The notes under the pieces were generated by a model that was given only the letters and a program-made list of their open reading frames with translations, was not told the origin of the DNA and made no database searches. From CBDIHH01 sp965279095 (GTDB taxonomy: Bacteria > Pseudomonadota > Alphaproteobacteria > Caulobacterales > Caulobacteraceae): a DNA stretch of 64,000 nucleotides. How positions within the stretch are numbered: position 1 is the first letter of the stretch; each line of letters opens with the position of its first letter. The position numbers were made by a program, and so were the translations under genes. Positions 33,057 to 45,168 of the stretch are shown one piece after another. The DNA is taken from contig CBDIHH010000004.1 of the NCBI GenBank assembly GCA_965279095.1, positions 186,001 to 250,000 on the forward strand, read 5' to 3'.

Positions 33057-34010
33057 TTAAGCGGCGGCGGCCTTTCGCCATGGCTGTCCTCTGGCGAGGA
33101 TTAGGTTGGCAGTCTCGATTAGCTTTCGCATGACGGCGACGATGGCGACTTTTGTGGGCTTGCCGCGGCCGAGCAGTCCGTCCGCGAAGGCCTTGAAGTT
33201 CGGGTCCCAGCGCTTGGCCTGTAGGGCAGCGAGGTAGAGCATTCGCCTGGGCCTTGCGCGTCCCCCGGTGATGAAGCGCACCCCTTGCCACTGGCCGGAG
33301 TCTCTGGCGAAGGGAGCAACGCCGATGAGGGATGCGGCCTGGCCCCGCTTCATGGTTCCCAGCTCTGGCATACGCACCACCAAGGTTGCGGCGACGATGG
33401 GGCCAACGCCGGGCAGGGAGATGAGCAGCCGGAAGCGGGCAAGCAGATCGGCGTGAGCCTTGATCTTTTGCACCAGACGAAGGGCCAGCTTGGCTTTCAG
33501 GGCCGCCCACGAGCGGATCTTGGTCCGCATTTCGGCGGCGATAGCCTTTGAGGTAACCTGCTCCAGGAAGGTCTTCGTGCAGGCCGCCTGATCAGCCGCG
33601 TGCTCATAGGCGGTCAGAATATCCGCCAGTTCCAGCAGCCTCGGGTCCTGGGCGGCCTTGACCGCCTCAACCTGGGTCGTGGCCGCCGCGATCAACCGAG
33701 CGTCCAGCTTGTCGGTCTTGGCGCGTCGCCGGGTCATCTGGGCAAAGCGGCGCACCTCGATCGGCTGGTGCACCACGACCTCCAAGCCCGTCGCCTCAAG
33801 CGACGCGCGCAGCAGCCGCTCGTAACCGCCCGTCGCCTCCATACCGACGCGGCCCACCTCCCGCGCCCGCAGCCAGGCAATCAGCTCGCTGATTCCCGCC
33901 GCCGTATTGGCCACCGAAAGGTCGCCCTCCAACCCGTGCACCGACACATCAAGGCGACGCTTGCCGACATCGACGCCGGCGACCTTCATGCTATTCTCAA
34001 CCCGTTCCAT
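33057..34010 (-). CDS. IS110-family recombinase
   Basis: A 317-residue RNA-guided serine recombinase of the IS110 family. The N-terminal RuvC-like DEDD residues are Asp14 (GVDVGKRRLD), Glu58 (GMEATGGYE), Asp100 and Asp103 (AKTDKLDARL). The C-terminal Transposase_20 domain has SLPGVGPIVAATLV, and the catalytic serine is Ser238 in FARDSGQWQGVRF, followed by RPRRMLYLAA. All key residues are intact, so it may be active. The start at 34010 has AAGGA seven bases upstream; a start at 34094 would run through the bridge-RNA target loop, and one at 33989 lacks a good ribosome site. Confidence 0.93.
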   Translation of the reverse strand: MERVENSMKVAGVDVGKRRLDVSVHGLEGDLSVANTAAGISELIAWLRAREVGRVGMEATGGYERLLRASLEATGLEVVVHQPIEVRRFAQMTRRRAKTDKLDARLIAAATTQVEAVKAAQDPRLLELADILTAYEHAADQAACTKTFLEQVTSKAIAAEMRTKIRSWAALKAKLALRLVQKIKAHADLLARFRLLISLPGVGPIVAATLVVRMPELGTMKRGQAASLIGVAPFARDSGQWQGVRFITGGRARPRRMLYLAALQAKRWDPNFKAFADGLLGRGKPTKVAIVAVMRKLIETANLILARGQPWRKAAAA

Positions 34011-34018
34011 CGACCCAT

Positions 34019-34206
34019 CCTTGTGGCTTCGGACCCTCACGTCCCTGCAACCATCCGGGTCTTGGAATTGTCGGCGGCGGCCCTGCTCCGTCACAGCCCA
34101 AACGGGCTCAGGGTGCGTCGGCCCCTCCCCCGACAGCCCGCCTGACGCGCGAACGTCAGGCGGGCGTCCCGGAAGACGCCTCAGTCTAGCAGAGCTTCAA
34201 CAGACA
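34019..34206 (-). ncRNA. Predicted IS110 bridge RNA (left-end leader)
   Basis: Read from 34206 downwards, the leader shows two 5' hairpins (GGCGTC/GACGCC at 34163-34180; CCTGACG/CGTCAGG at 34141-34160). Next is a target-binding loop: outer stem TGTCGG (34130-34135) with CCGACA (34069-34074), left guide GCACCCT (34110-34116), inner hairpin AGCCC/GGGCT (34095-34108), right guide GTGACGGAG (34086-34094). A donor-binding loop follows: ATGGTTGC (34047-34054), hairpin GGAC/GTCC, ACAAG (34020-34024). The right guide is perfectly complementary to the target flank (33040-33048), the left guide matches 6 of 7 bases of the other flank (34207-34213), and the donor guides match the element's own right and left ends. 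The 3' end of the RNA is not known. Confidence 0.72.
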
Positions 34207-34239
34207 AGGGGGCAAGCGGCGGCGCGACGGTTCGCCCCC

Positions 34240-37872
<3,633 letters not shown>

Positions 37873-37913
37873 GCGCGCTCGTCGGTCAGGCGCGAGCGCG
37901 CGTCAAGGGCGGT

Positions 37914-39317
37914 TTAGCGGCGCTCGCCGGCGGCGGCGGCAGCCTCCTGCAGCTTGCGCTGATCGAGGTCGTAGAACCACACCATGATCAGGCCGAACAG
38001 CAGGGCGCCGGAGGGCACCAGGGCCTTGACCAGATAGAGGGCGGAGATGGCCTCGGGACCCTGCTCGATGATGCGCCCGCCGGTGGTGGCGATGTAGCCG
38101 CCGGCCGACAGGGCCGAGCCCAGCACCAGGGCGCCCAGGGCGAAGCCGAGCTTCTCGTTGATGGCATAGAGGCTGGAGAACACCCCCTCGCGGCGGTGGC
38201 CGGTGCGCAGGCGGTCGTATTCCATGGCGTCGGGCAGCATGGAGGTGCTCATCAGCAGCGAGCCGCCCGAGCCGAGGCCGAAGGTGGCGGCCCGGGCCCA
38301 GATCTCCCACATGGGCACCCCGGCGGTGACCGTCAGCCAGCTGAGGCTGGAGGCGGCCATGATGACGATGCCGAGCATATAGGCGTTGCGCTTGCCGATG
38401 CGCTTGCCCAGCCACACCCAGAAGGGCATCGAGCCGAACACGGCGATATTCTGCACCAGGGAATAGTGGATCATGCCGGCGTAGCCGGTGCGCGCCACGT
38501 TGAGCAGGAACAGCAGGTTGGCCGGGCCCATGATGCCGAAGGCGGTGTACTGGGTCAGCTTGGCGCCCATCAGCATCACCAGGGGCCGGTTCGACAGCAG
38601 CGAGCGGACATCGGCCCAGCGCAGCTTGTGGCCGGCCGCGCGCTCGGCGAAGCGGGCGTCGGCGGTGCCGAAGAAACAGGCGAGCATGGTGGCCAGGGCG
38701 ATGGCGGCCATCACCATCCCCATCAGCCGGAATCCCTCCGCGCCGCTGCCGCCCTGCTGAATCAGCCAGGCGGTCACCGACATGGAGAAGACCTGGCCGA
38801 TGCCCACGAAGGCGGTGCGGTAGGAGATCAGCCGCAGGCGCTCGTTGTAGCCGTCGGTCATCTCCGCGGGCATGGCCAGGTAGGGCACATTGAAGAAGGA
38901 ATAGCCGGTGGAATAGAGCACCAGGGCCGCGCCCATATAGACCAGCAGGGCGGCGCCGTGCAGCTGGGGGGCGAGGAAGATCATCAGCAGGGACGCGGCC
39001 GAGGTCAGGGCCCCGGCCAGCAGGAACGGCCGCCGCCGGCCCCAGCGGGTGTTGGTGCGGTCGCTGAGGCCGCCGATGAAGATGTCGGCGAAGGCGTCGT
39101 AGATCTTGGAGCCCATCAGCATGGCCCCGGCGATGGCCGGCGACACGCCCAGCACCGTGCTCATCAGGGCCGGGAAATAGACGGCCACGGTGTTGAGGAC
39201 GATGGACACGCCCACCGTGCCGACGCCGAAGCCGAGGCAGACCTTGATCGACAGGGGCGTCTCGGAGACCTGCTCCGGCGCCCTGGCGCCCGCCGCGTCC
39301 GCGTCAATCGAAGCCAT
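37914..39317 (-). CDS. GPH-family MFS transporter
   Basis: A 467-residue, twelve-helix symporter of the glycoside-pentoside-hexuronide (MFS_2) family. Signatures are GLSDRTNTRWGRRRPFLLAGA, VPYLAMPAEMTDGYNERL and the late DAMEYDRLRTGHRREGVFSSLY. Members import sugars or sugar-like solutes with a cation. It is a clear relative of the transporter at 56416, sharing GRRRPFLLAG, MPAEMT and RREGV at the same places. It begins 72 bp after the alpha/beta-hydrolase stop on the same strand, so the two may be co-transcribed. The start at 39317 is preferred to 39347 because the extra residues are arginine-rich and atypical. Confidence 0.87.
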   Translation of the reverse strand: MASIDADAAGARAPEQVSETPLSIKVCLGFGVGTVGVSIVLNTVAVYFPALMSTVLGVSPAIAGAMLMGSKIYDAFADIFIGGLSDRTNTRWGRRRPFLLAGALTSAASLLMIFLAPQLHGAALLVYMGAALVLYSTGYSFFNVPYLAMPAEMTDGYNERLRLISYRTAFVGIGQVFSMSVTAWLIQQGGSGAEGFRLMGMVMAAIALATMLACFFGTADARFAERAAGHKLRWADVRSLLSNRPLVMLMGAKLTQYTAFGIMGPANLLFLLNVARTGYAGMIHYSLVQNIAVFGSMPFWVWLGKRIGKRNAYMLGIVIMAASSLSWLTVTAGVPMWEIWARAATFGLGSGGSLLMSTSMLPDAMEYDRLRTGHRREGVFSSLYAINEKLGFALGALVLGSALSAGGYIATTGGRIIEQGPEAISALYLVKALVPSGALLFGLIMVWFYDLDQRKLQEAAAAAGERR

Positions 39318-39389
39318 GTGGGCAGACCCTCGTTTGCGAGCGCGCATGTGGGCTATGGCGCAGCCCCCGGCGCAACGACCGGGGCGGCA

Positions 39390-40280
39390 CTATTCGCCCT
39401 GCGGCCATCGCCCGGCAAGGACGTCGTCGGCGAAGGCGCGCACGTCGCGGCCGGTGGCCTCCGGCGCGTCCTCGATGATCAGGTGGCCGACATCGGGATA
39501 GAGGATCTTGCGCGTGGGGGCGCCGGTGAGGGCGGCCTCGAAGCGGTCGGCGTCGACGGCGGGCAGGTAGGTGGCGTGGGTCGACCACTGGATCAGCACC
39601 GGTGCGGCGATGGCGGCGAGGGCGGGCAGGGGGTCGCCGGCGCGATAGGCCCGCGCCCGCGCCGCCGCCTCGGCGATCCGGCGGCGGCTGTTGTTGAAAT
39701 CGGCGTATTCGCGCACCCGCGCCGGGGTGATGCGGCGCTTGTCGCGCAGCATCTGGTCGAGCTTCCAGCGGAAATAGGCGCGGGGCCGCCACCAGGGCTC
39801 GAGCCGCCGCAGCCAGGGATTGGGGGGCGGCGACCCGGGGGCGGGGCCCCCGGGCAGGCGCGGCAGGCCGCTGGCGTTGGCGAGAACCAGGCCGAGCAGG
39901 CGCGAGTCCGGGCGGGCGGCGTAGCGAAAGGCGACGGCGCCGCTGAAGGAGGTCCCCACCAAAAAGAAGCGGTCCACGGCGAGCTGGTCCAAGGCGCCCA
40001 GCATCAGCCGCTCATAGGCGGCGATGGAATAGTCGCCCGACGGGATCGGCCCGGACAGGCCGTGGCCGGGCAGGTCGAGGCGCAGGACGCGGTAGCGGTC
40101 GACGAGGGCCGGAGCCCAGGCGTCGTACTGGGTGAAGCTGGCCCACTGGGCGGAGAGGGCGACCACCACGGGGCCGTCCCGAGGCCCCTCGTCGAGGACG
40201 TGCAGGCGCACCCCGTCGACCGCGAGGAAGCGCGAGGCGGGCCGGGCGTAGCGGGCGTGCAGGGCGCGCTGTCGTGGCAT
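39390..40280 (-). CDS. Alpha/beta hydrolase
   Basis: A 296-residue soluble alpha/beta-fold hydrolase. The oxyanion-hole region is VVALSAQWASFTQYDAW, the nucleophile elbow GTSFSG (Ser about 130), and the catalytic His is in YPDVGHLIIEDAPE. Strand-order text such as YRVLRLDLPGHGLSG is standard for the family. It probably cleaves an ester, lactone or C-C bond of a small molecule. It lies upstream of, and reads with, the GPH transporter, suggesting import and hydrolysis of the same substrate. A family F repeat separates it from the divergent MFS gene at 40508. Confidence 0.85.
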   Translation of the reverse strand: MPRQRALHARYARPASRFLAVDGVRLHVLDEGPRDGPVVVALSAQWASFTQYDAWAPALVDRYRVLRLDLPGHGLSGPIPSGDYSIAAYERLMLGALDQLAVDRFFLVGTSFSGAVAFRYAARPDSRLLGLVLANASGLPRLPGGPAPGSPPPNPWLRRLEPWWRPRAYFRWKLDQMLRDKRRITPARVREYADFNNSRRRIAEAAARARAYRAGDPLPALAAIAAPVLIQWSTHATYLPAVDADRFEAALTGAPTRKILYPDVGHLIIEDAPEATGRDVRAFADDVLAGRWPQGE

Positions 40281-40302
40281 CGGGTCTCAATCCTTACCTT
40301 GC

Positions 40303-40390
40303 CGCATTCCCCGCGGACGCGGGGACCCAGGCTTTACCCCAGGCGCGGCGCGAGCGGACAGTCTGGATCCCCGCGTCCGCGGGGAATGCG
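40303..40390. repeat. Family F intergenic palindrome
   Basis: Arms CGCATTCCCCGCGGACGCGGGG / CCCCGCGTCCGCGGGGAATGCG in two blocks with inner GGGACCCAGG / GTCTGGATCC. It is a sister of 30248-30335. Here it lies between divergent genes, so it cannot be only a terminator. Confidence 0.88.
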
Positions 40391-40507
40391 GGGGAGAAGG
40401 AGAAGGGGGCGGGGCCCCCGGGCGCCCGCCTGGCGAGCGAAACGGGAATCCGCTGGTCTCGCCGGTGCGCCCCTGGTCAAGTCGCCAGCCCACAGGCGAG
40501 GAGCGGG

Positions 40508-41848
40508 ATGAGCATGGCCGAGGTCGAGCCGCAGCCGGAGGCGGGCGAGGCGCCCTATCCCAACCGGGCCTATGCCTGGCTGGTGGTGGCGATCCTCACC
40601 GTCGCCTACGCCCTGTCGATGCTCGACCGCTGGATCCTGTCGCTGCTGGTGCAGCCGGTGAAGGCCCACTTCGGCATGTCGGACCTGCAGATGGGCCTGC
40701 TTCTGGGGCCCACCTTCGCCATGTGCTATATCGTCATGGGCCTGCCCATGGGCTGGCTGGCGGACCGCACCAACCGGCGCAACCTGATCGCCGGGGCGAT
40801 GGCCTTCTGGTCGCTGATGACCTGCTTCTGCGGCCTGGCGCGCACCGTGCCGCAGCTGGCCATGGCGCGGTTCAGCATCGGCATCGGCGAGGCGGCCCTG
40901 TCGCCGGCGGCCAATTCCATGATCGCCGACTACTTCCCCCGCTCGCTGCAGAGCCGGGCCGTGGGGGTGTTCAACCTGGGCATCTACGCCGGCATGGGCA
41001 TCGCCTATCTGCTGGGGGGGCTGATCGTGGCCTGGGCGGCGCAGCAGGCGGTGGTGGCGCCCCTGATCGGCCGGCTGGAGGGCTTCCAGCTGGTGTTCAT
41101 CGTGGTGGGGCTGCCCGGGGTGGTGGTGGCGTTGGGGATGTTCCTGATCGCCGAGCCCAAGCGGCGGCTGCGCAAGGCCCAGGTGGCCGGGGACGCCACC
41201 TTCGCCCGCTGCTTCGCCTATGTGGGCGAGCACTGGCGCGCCTTCGTGCCCCTGGCCGTGGGCATGGGGGCGGCGCCCCTGGTGGGCTATGTGAACAACT
41301 GGCTGCCGACCCTGTTCTCGCGCACCTGGGGCTGGGAGGTATCGCGCTTCTCCCTGGTCTACGGCCTGATCCTGATCATCCTCGGGCCCGCGGGCGCGGT
41401 CTGCTCGGGCCTGTTCGCGGCGCGGCTGAACCGGGGGGAGCGCCGCAACGGCTCGTATCTGGTGGCCCTGGCGGGGCTGGCGGTGGTGGTGACCTGCGGC
41501 TCGCTGATGCCGATCTCGCCGACGCCGGAGGTGGCCCTGTGCCTGCTGGCGCCGGCGGCCTTCGCCGGCTCCATGGCCACGGCCGCGGGGGTGGCGGCCA
41601 CGGTCTTCGCCACGCCCGGCCAGTTCCGCGGCCGCATCCTGGCCATGTACACCATCACCAACGGCACCATCGGGGTGTTCGTGGGACCCACCACCGTGGG
41701 CCTGCTCACCGACACGGTGTTCGGCGCGGCGGGCATCCGCTACGCGATGACGGCGGTGGTGCTGGTGGTGGGCGGGCTGTTGACCCTGCTGATGACCACG
41801 GGGGCCAAGCCCTACAGCGCGATGGTGAAACGGCTGGAGGCGGCCTGA
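40508..41848 (+). CDS. MFS transporter (spinster-like group)
   Basis: A 446-residue, twelve-helix MFS protein. It has ALSMLDRWILSLLVQPVK in helix 1 with the LDR motif, LPMGWLADRTNRRN (residues 79-92) in the 2-3 loop, and IGIGEAALSPAANSMIADYF in helix 4. This combination is typical of a proteobacterial MFS group found with TonB receptors and degradative enzymes. The paralogue at 60079 has the same motifs. The start at 40508 follows GAGGAGCGGG; the frame is open upstream through a repeat, which is rejected. The substrate is probably an organic acid or the product of the nearby hydrolases, by context only. Confidence 0.86.
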   Translation: MSMAEVEPQPEAGEAPYPNRAYAWLVVAILTVAYALSMLDRWILSLLVQPVKAHFGMSDLQMGLLLGPTFAMCYIVMGLPMGWLADRTNRRNLIAGAMAFWSLMTCFCGLARTVPQLAMARFSIGIGEAALSPAANSMIADYFPRSLQSRAVGVFNLGIYAGMGIAYLLGGLIVAWAAQQAVVAPLIGRLEGFQLVFIVVGLPGVVVALGMFLIAEPKRRLRKAQVAGDATFARCFAYVGEHWRAFVPLAVGMGAAPLVGYVNNWLPTLFSRTWGWEVSRFSLVYGLILIILGPAGAVCSGLFAARLNRGERRNGSYLVALAGLAVVVTCGSLMPISPTPEVALCLLAPAAFAGSMATAAGVAATVFATPGQFRGRILAMYTITNGTIGVFVGPTTVGLLTDTVFGAAGIRYAMTAVVLVVGGLLTLLMTTGAKPYSAMVKRLEAA

Positions 41849-42077
41849 TATCCGCCCTGGCCGCCTAGCGATCAGAGAGGGGAATCCGGCGGCGGCGAAA
41901 ATCGGTTGTGCCACCTTTGCCTCAGCCATCGACAGTCGTCGGCCTGCGGTTGGGCCAGTGACGCCCGTCGAGGCGGTAATCACGACCGTATAGATGGGCG
42001 CCGGACAAATAACGGCTGGCCCACACCACGATGAAACGGCCCACATCGAGGCCGAAACATACCGAGGGGTTCCACCA

Positions 42078-44999
42078 ATGCTGCTCCGTACCTTGATGAT
42101 GTCGGCCACCGCGCTGACCGGACTTGTGATCGCCGCGCCGACGCTGGCGCAGGCCCAGGCGTCCGCCGCCCAGCCGCAGCTGGAGGAACTGGTGGTCACG
42201 GCCCGGCGCCGCACCGAGAACCTGCAGGACGTGCCAATCGCCGTGACCGCGCTGAGCACGGCCACCATCGAGCGCAACGGCGTCTCCAACATCGCCGACG
42301 TGGCCAAGCTGACCCCCAGCCTGGTGTTCGACAAGTTCTTCTCGCCGCAGGATTCCCGTCCGACCATCCGCGGCCTGCCGTCCACCCGCGGGCGCCCGCC
42401 GGTGGGCATCCTGGTGGACGGGATCGACGTGTCCACCGAGGCCCTGGCCACCGCCGGCGGCGGCAATCTGATGGACCTGCGGCTGGTGGACTTCGACCGC
42501 ATCGAGGTGGTCAAGGGTCCGCAGTCGGCCCTCTACGGCCGCGCGGCCTTCGGCGGCGCCATCAACTACATCACCAAGGAGCCGGGCAAATACTTCGGCG
42601 GCTACCTGGCCGGCGAAGCCGCCACCGACGACAAATATGAGCTGCGCGGGGCGATGGACCTGCCGATGGGCGACAGCTTCGCCCTGCGCCTGAACGCCAG
42701 CTATTCCTATTTCGACGGCTTCTACGACAACATCATCACCGGCGACAAAGTCGGCGGCTGGGAGAGCAAGGGCGCCGCCATCGGCTTCCGCTGGAACCCC
42801 ACCGACCGCTTCAAGCTGGTCGGCCGGGTCAGCTATGCGGACTCCACCAACGAGCCGCAGGCCAACGCCTATTACGGGGTCAACAACGGCCTGGCGACGG
42901 TGATCCCCCTGCCCAGCCAGACGGTGGGCGTGCGCTTCGGCACCCCGGCCAACTTCATCGCCAATTCGGTGACCGGGTACCGCTTCGGCAACATCCCCAA
43001 CCTGAATGTGCCCGTGCAGCTGAGCTCCGATCCGGCCCATCCGGGCAAGGACTACGAGGGCGCCCACACCAAGACCTACGTCGGTTCGCTGCGCGGCGAA
43101 TGGGACATGGGCTGGGCTACCCTGGGGACCTGGACCGGGGTCACCGACCAGGACGGCACCACCCTGTCGGACGTCGACCTCTACGGCCGCCGCCTGACCC
43201 AGGTGGCCCTGCCGACGCCGGGGGGCCTGGGCGAATACTCCGGGACCACCCTGGGCAACGGACTGTGGCAGTTCGACATCGGCACCAAGCTGAAGCAGTT
43301 CAGCCAGGAGGTGCGCCTGTCGCACCTGGAGGGCGGGCCCTTCCGCTGGGCCATTGGCGGTCTCTACTGGTCCGAAGAGGTCGAGCAGGCGGACCGGCGG
43401 GTGCTGATCTTCTCCCTGCCCAACGCCTCGCCCTATCTGAACCTGGCCCTGCTGGGCGGGCGCTCGCCGGTGGCGGCGCGCCAGGGCCGCGACACCGAGC
43501 ACTACAGCGTCTACGCCATCGCCGAATACGACATCACCTCGCAGCTGGAGGTGTCGGTCGAGGGCCGCTACGCCCAGGAGAAGCTGGACTATCTGTTCGG
43601 CCAGAACGTCAGCGTCGGCACCACCAGCCCGCTGCTCGGCCCCGTGCCGATCATCCTGACCGGGGCGGAATCGCGCGCCTCCTCGACGACCAAGTATTTC
43701 ACGCCCCGCGCCATCGTCAGCTACAAGCCCGTCGAGCGGGTGATGATCTATGCCTCGGCGGCCAAGGGCATCAAGCCGGGCGGCTTCACCCAGGTCGGCA
43801 ACGCCGATCCCAACCTCGGCAAATACAATCCCGAGAAGGTGTGGAACTACGAGCTGGGCGCCAAGACCACCCTGCTGGACGGCCGCCTGCGCCTGAACGG
43901 CGCTATCTTCCACATGGACTATTCCGACAAGCAGGTCTCGGCGCTGATCGCGGTGCCTCTGTCCGTGTCGCCGCAAGGGGCGATCACGGTGACCAACAAC
44001 GTCGGCGCGGCCACGGTGGACGGGGTGGAGATCGAGTTCACCGCCGCCCTGACCAATGAGCTGACCCTCTCGGGCGGCTATACGCACCTGAAGGCGGAAT
44101 ACACCGACTATGTGTTCAACTCGAACACGCCCCTGACCATCGCCCGCACCCGCACCTGCCAGGTGATCGTCGTCAACGGCGCCAATACCTGCAAGCTGAC
44201 CCTGACCGGCAACCAGATGGAGTCCTCGCCCCGCGACGCCTTCCAGATGACCGCCAGCTACAAGCGCCCGGTGAGCGACACCATGACCCTGGTGGCGGAG
44301 GCCACGGGCACCTACCGCGGCGACCGCTTCTTAGAGGACACCAACAGCTGGAAGCTGGACGCCTACGGCCTGCTGGACCTGAAGCTGGGTCTGGAGACCG
44401 ACCGCTGGTCGATCACCGGCTTCGTCGACAATGTGCTCGACGACGACACCATCCGCTCGGCGGCGACCATCAACGACAACGCCTCGGGGGTCTCGGGCCA
44501 GGTGATCATCGCGCCGTTCCTGCCCGATCCCCGGCAGTTCGGCGTGCGGATGAAATACAACTTCGGCGGCGACGCCCCGCCCCCGCCCCCGCCGCCCCCG
44601 GCGCCGCCCCCTCCGCCGCCTCCGCCGCCGCCGCCTCCTCCGCCCCCGCCGCCGGTGGCCTATGAGGCGCGGGAATTCGTGGTCTACTTCCCATTCGATC
44701 AGTACGTCCTGACCCCGGAGGCCCAGCAGGTCATCGCCCAGGCGGCTGATTATGCGAAGACCGGCAATGCGACACGGGTGGTCGTGGTGGGTCACGCCGA
44801 CACCTCGGGGTCCGCCGCCTACAACGTGAGGCTCTCCGAGCGTCGCGCCAAGGCCACGGCCGATGCGCTGGTGGGGTCTGGCCTGGCGCAGACCGCTCTT
44901 GCGGTCGACTGGAAAGGCGAGGCTGAACCTGCGGTCGCCACCGGCGACGGTGTCAAGGAGCCCCTGAACCGCCGGGCCACCATCAACATCAACTTCTAG
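42078..44999 (+). CDS. TonB-dependent receptor fused to an OmpA peptidoglycan-binding domain
   Basis: A 973-residue chimera. Residues 1-28 are a signal peptide (ending TLAQAQA). A TonB box (LEELVVTARRR), plug (DRIEVVKGPQSALYGRAAFGG) and barrel follow, up to the typical aromatic end MKYNF at residue 829. After GGDA comes a linker of 8 prolines, one alanine and 17 prolines (834-859). Residues 860-973 form a full OmpA_C domain: FVVYFPFDQYVLTPEAQ, VVGHADTSGSAAYNVRLSERRA, and a final NRRATININF, with the Asp and Arg that bind diaminopimelate. The linker and OmpA domain look like the end of a caulobacterial ompA gene. The start at 42078 is preceded by GAGGGG. The barrel would be anchored to the cell wall. 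Confidence 0.92.
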   Translation: MLLRTLMMSATALTGLVIAAPTLAQAQASAAQPQLEELVVTARRRTENLQDVPIAVTALSTATIERNGVSNIADVAKLTPSLVFDKFFSPQDSRPTIRGLPSTRGRPPVGILVDGIDVSTEALATAGGGNLMDLRLVDFDRIEVVKGPQSALYGRAAFGGAINYITKEPGKYFGGYLAGEAATDDKYELRGAMDLPMGDSFALRLNASYSYFDGFYDNIITGDKVGGWESKGAAIGFRWNPTDRFKLVGRVSYADSTNEPQANAYYGVNNGLATVIPLPSQTVGVRFGTPANFIANSVTGYRFGNIPNLNVPVQLSSDPAHPGKDYEGAHTKTYVGSLRGEWDMGWATLGTWTGVTDQDGTTLSDVDLYGRRLTQVALPTPGGLGEYSGTTLGNGLWQFDIGTKLKQFSQEVRLSHLEGGPFRWAIGGLYWSEEVEQADRRVLIFSLPNASPYLNLALLGGRSPVAARQGRDTEHYSVYAIAEYDITSQLEVSVEGRYAQEKLDYLFGQNVSVGTTSPLLGPVPIILTGAESRASSTTKYFTPRAIVSYKPVERVMIYASAAKGIKPGGFTQVGNADPNLGKYNPEKVWNYELGAKTTLLDGRLRLNGAIFHMDYSDKQVSALIAVPLSVSPQGAITVTNNVGAATVDGVEIEFTAALTNELTLSGGYTHLKAEYTDYVFNSNTPLTIARTRTCQVIVVNGANTCKLTLTGNQMESSPRDAFQMTASYKRPVSDTMTLVAEATGTYRGDRFLEDTNSWKLDAYGLLDLKLGLETDRWSITGFVDNVLDDDTIRSAATINDNASGVSGQVIIAPFLPDPRQFGVRMKYNFGGDAPPPPPPPPAPPPPPPPPPPPPPPPPPVAYEAREFVVYFPFDQYVLTPEAQQVIAQAADYAKTGNATRVVVVGHADTSGSAAYNVRLSERRAKATADALVGSGLAQTALAVDWKGEAEPAVATGDGVKEPLNRRATININF

Positions 45000-45029
45000 G
45001 GCGCGCGACGCTCGGCTTTACTCAACGCT

Positions 45030-45117
45030 CGTTTCCCCGGCGTACGCCGGGGCCCAGATCGTAAAGATCAGACGTATGCGCCATAGGATCTGGGTCCCGG
45101 CGTACGCCGGGAACGCG
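45030..45117. repeat. Family C intergenic palindrome
   Basis: Same arms as 23369-23450 (CCCCGGCGTACGCCGGGG / CCCGGCGTACGCCGGG) with inner GGGCCCAGATC / GATCTGGGTCC. It follows the receptor-OmpA fusion gene by 30 bp. Confidence 0.88.
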
Positions 45118-45168
45118 AGGGTGATTCATGCTGAGTGATCTGCGGTCTGAAGCTGGGCTCAGCGGCTC

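Larger units (their letters stand above)
33047..34206 (-). mobile_element. IS110-family insertion sequence (IS621-like layout)
   Basis: About 1160 bp, inserted in a family E palindrome. Boundaries come from comparison with uninterrupted repeats: both junctions show a CT dinucleotide on the minus strand (left end GCCCC-CT-TGTCTG, right end GGTTG-CT-CCGTCAC), the core used by IS621. As usual for IS110, there are no terminal inverted repeats and no longer target duplication. The long non-coding part (about 196 bp) is at the left end, upstream of the transposase; the right end is short (about 9 bp). The left end encodes a predicted bridge RNA. Confidence 0.9.
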
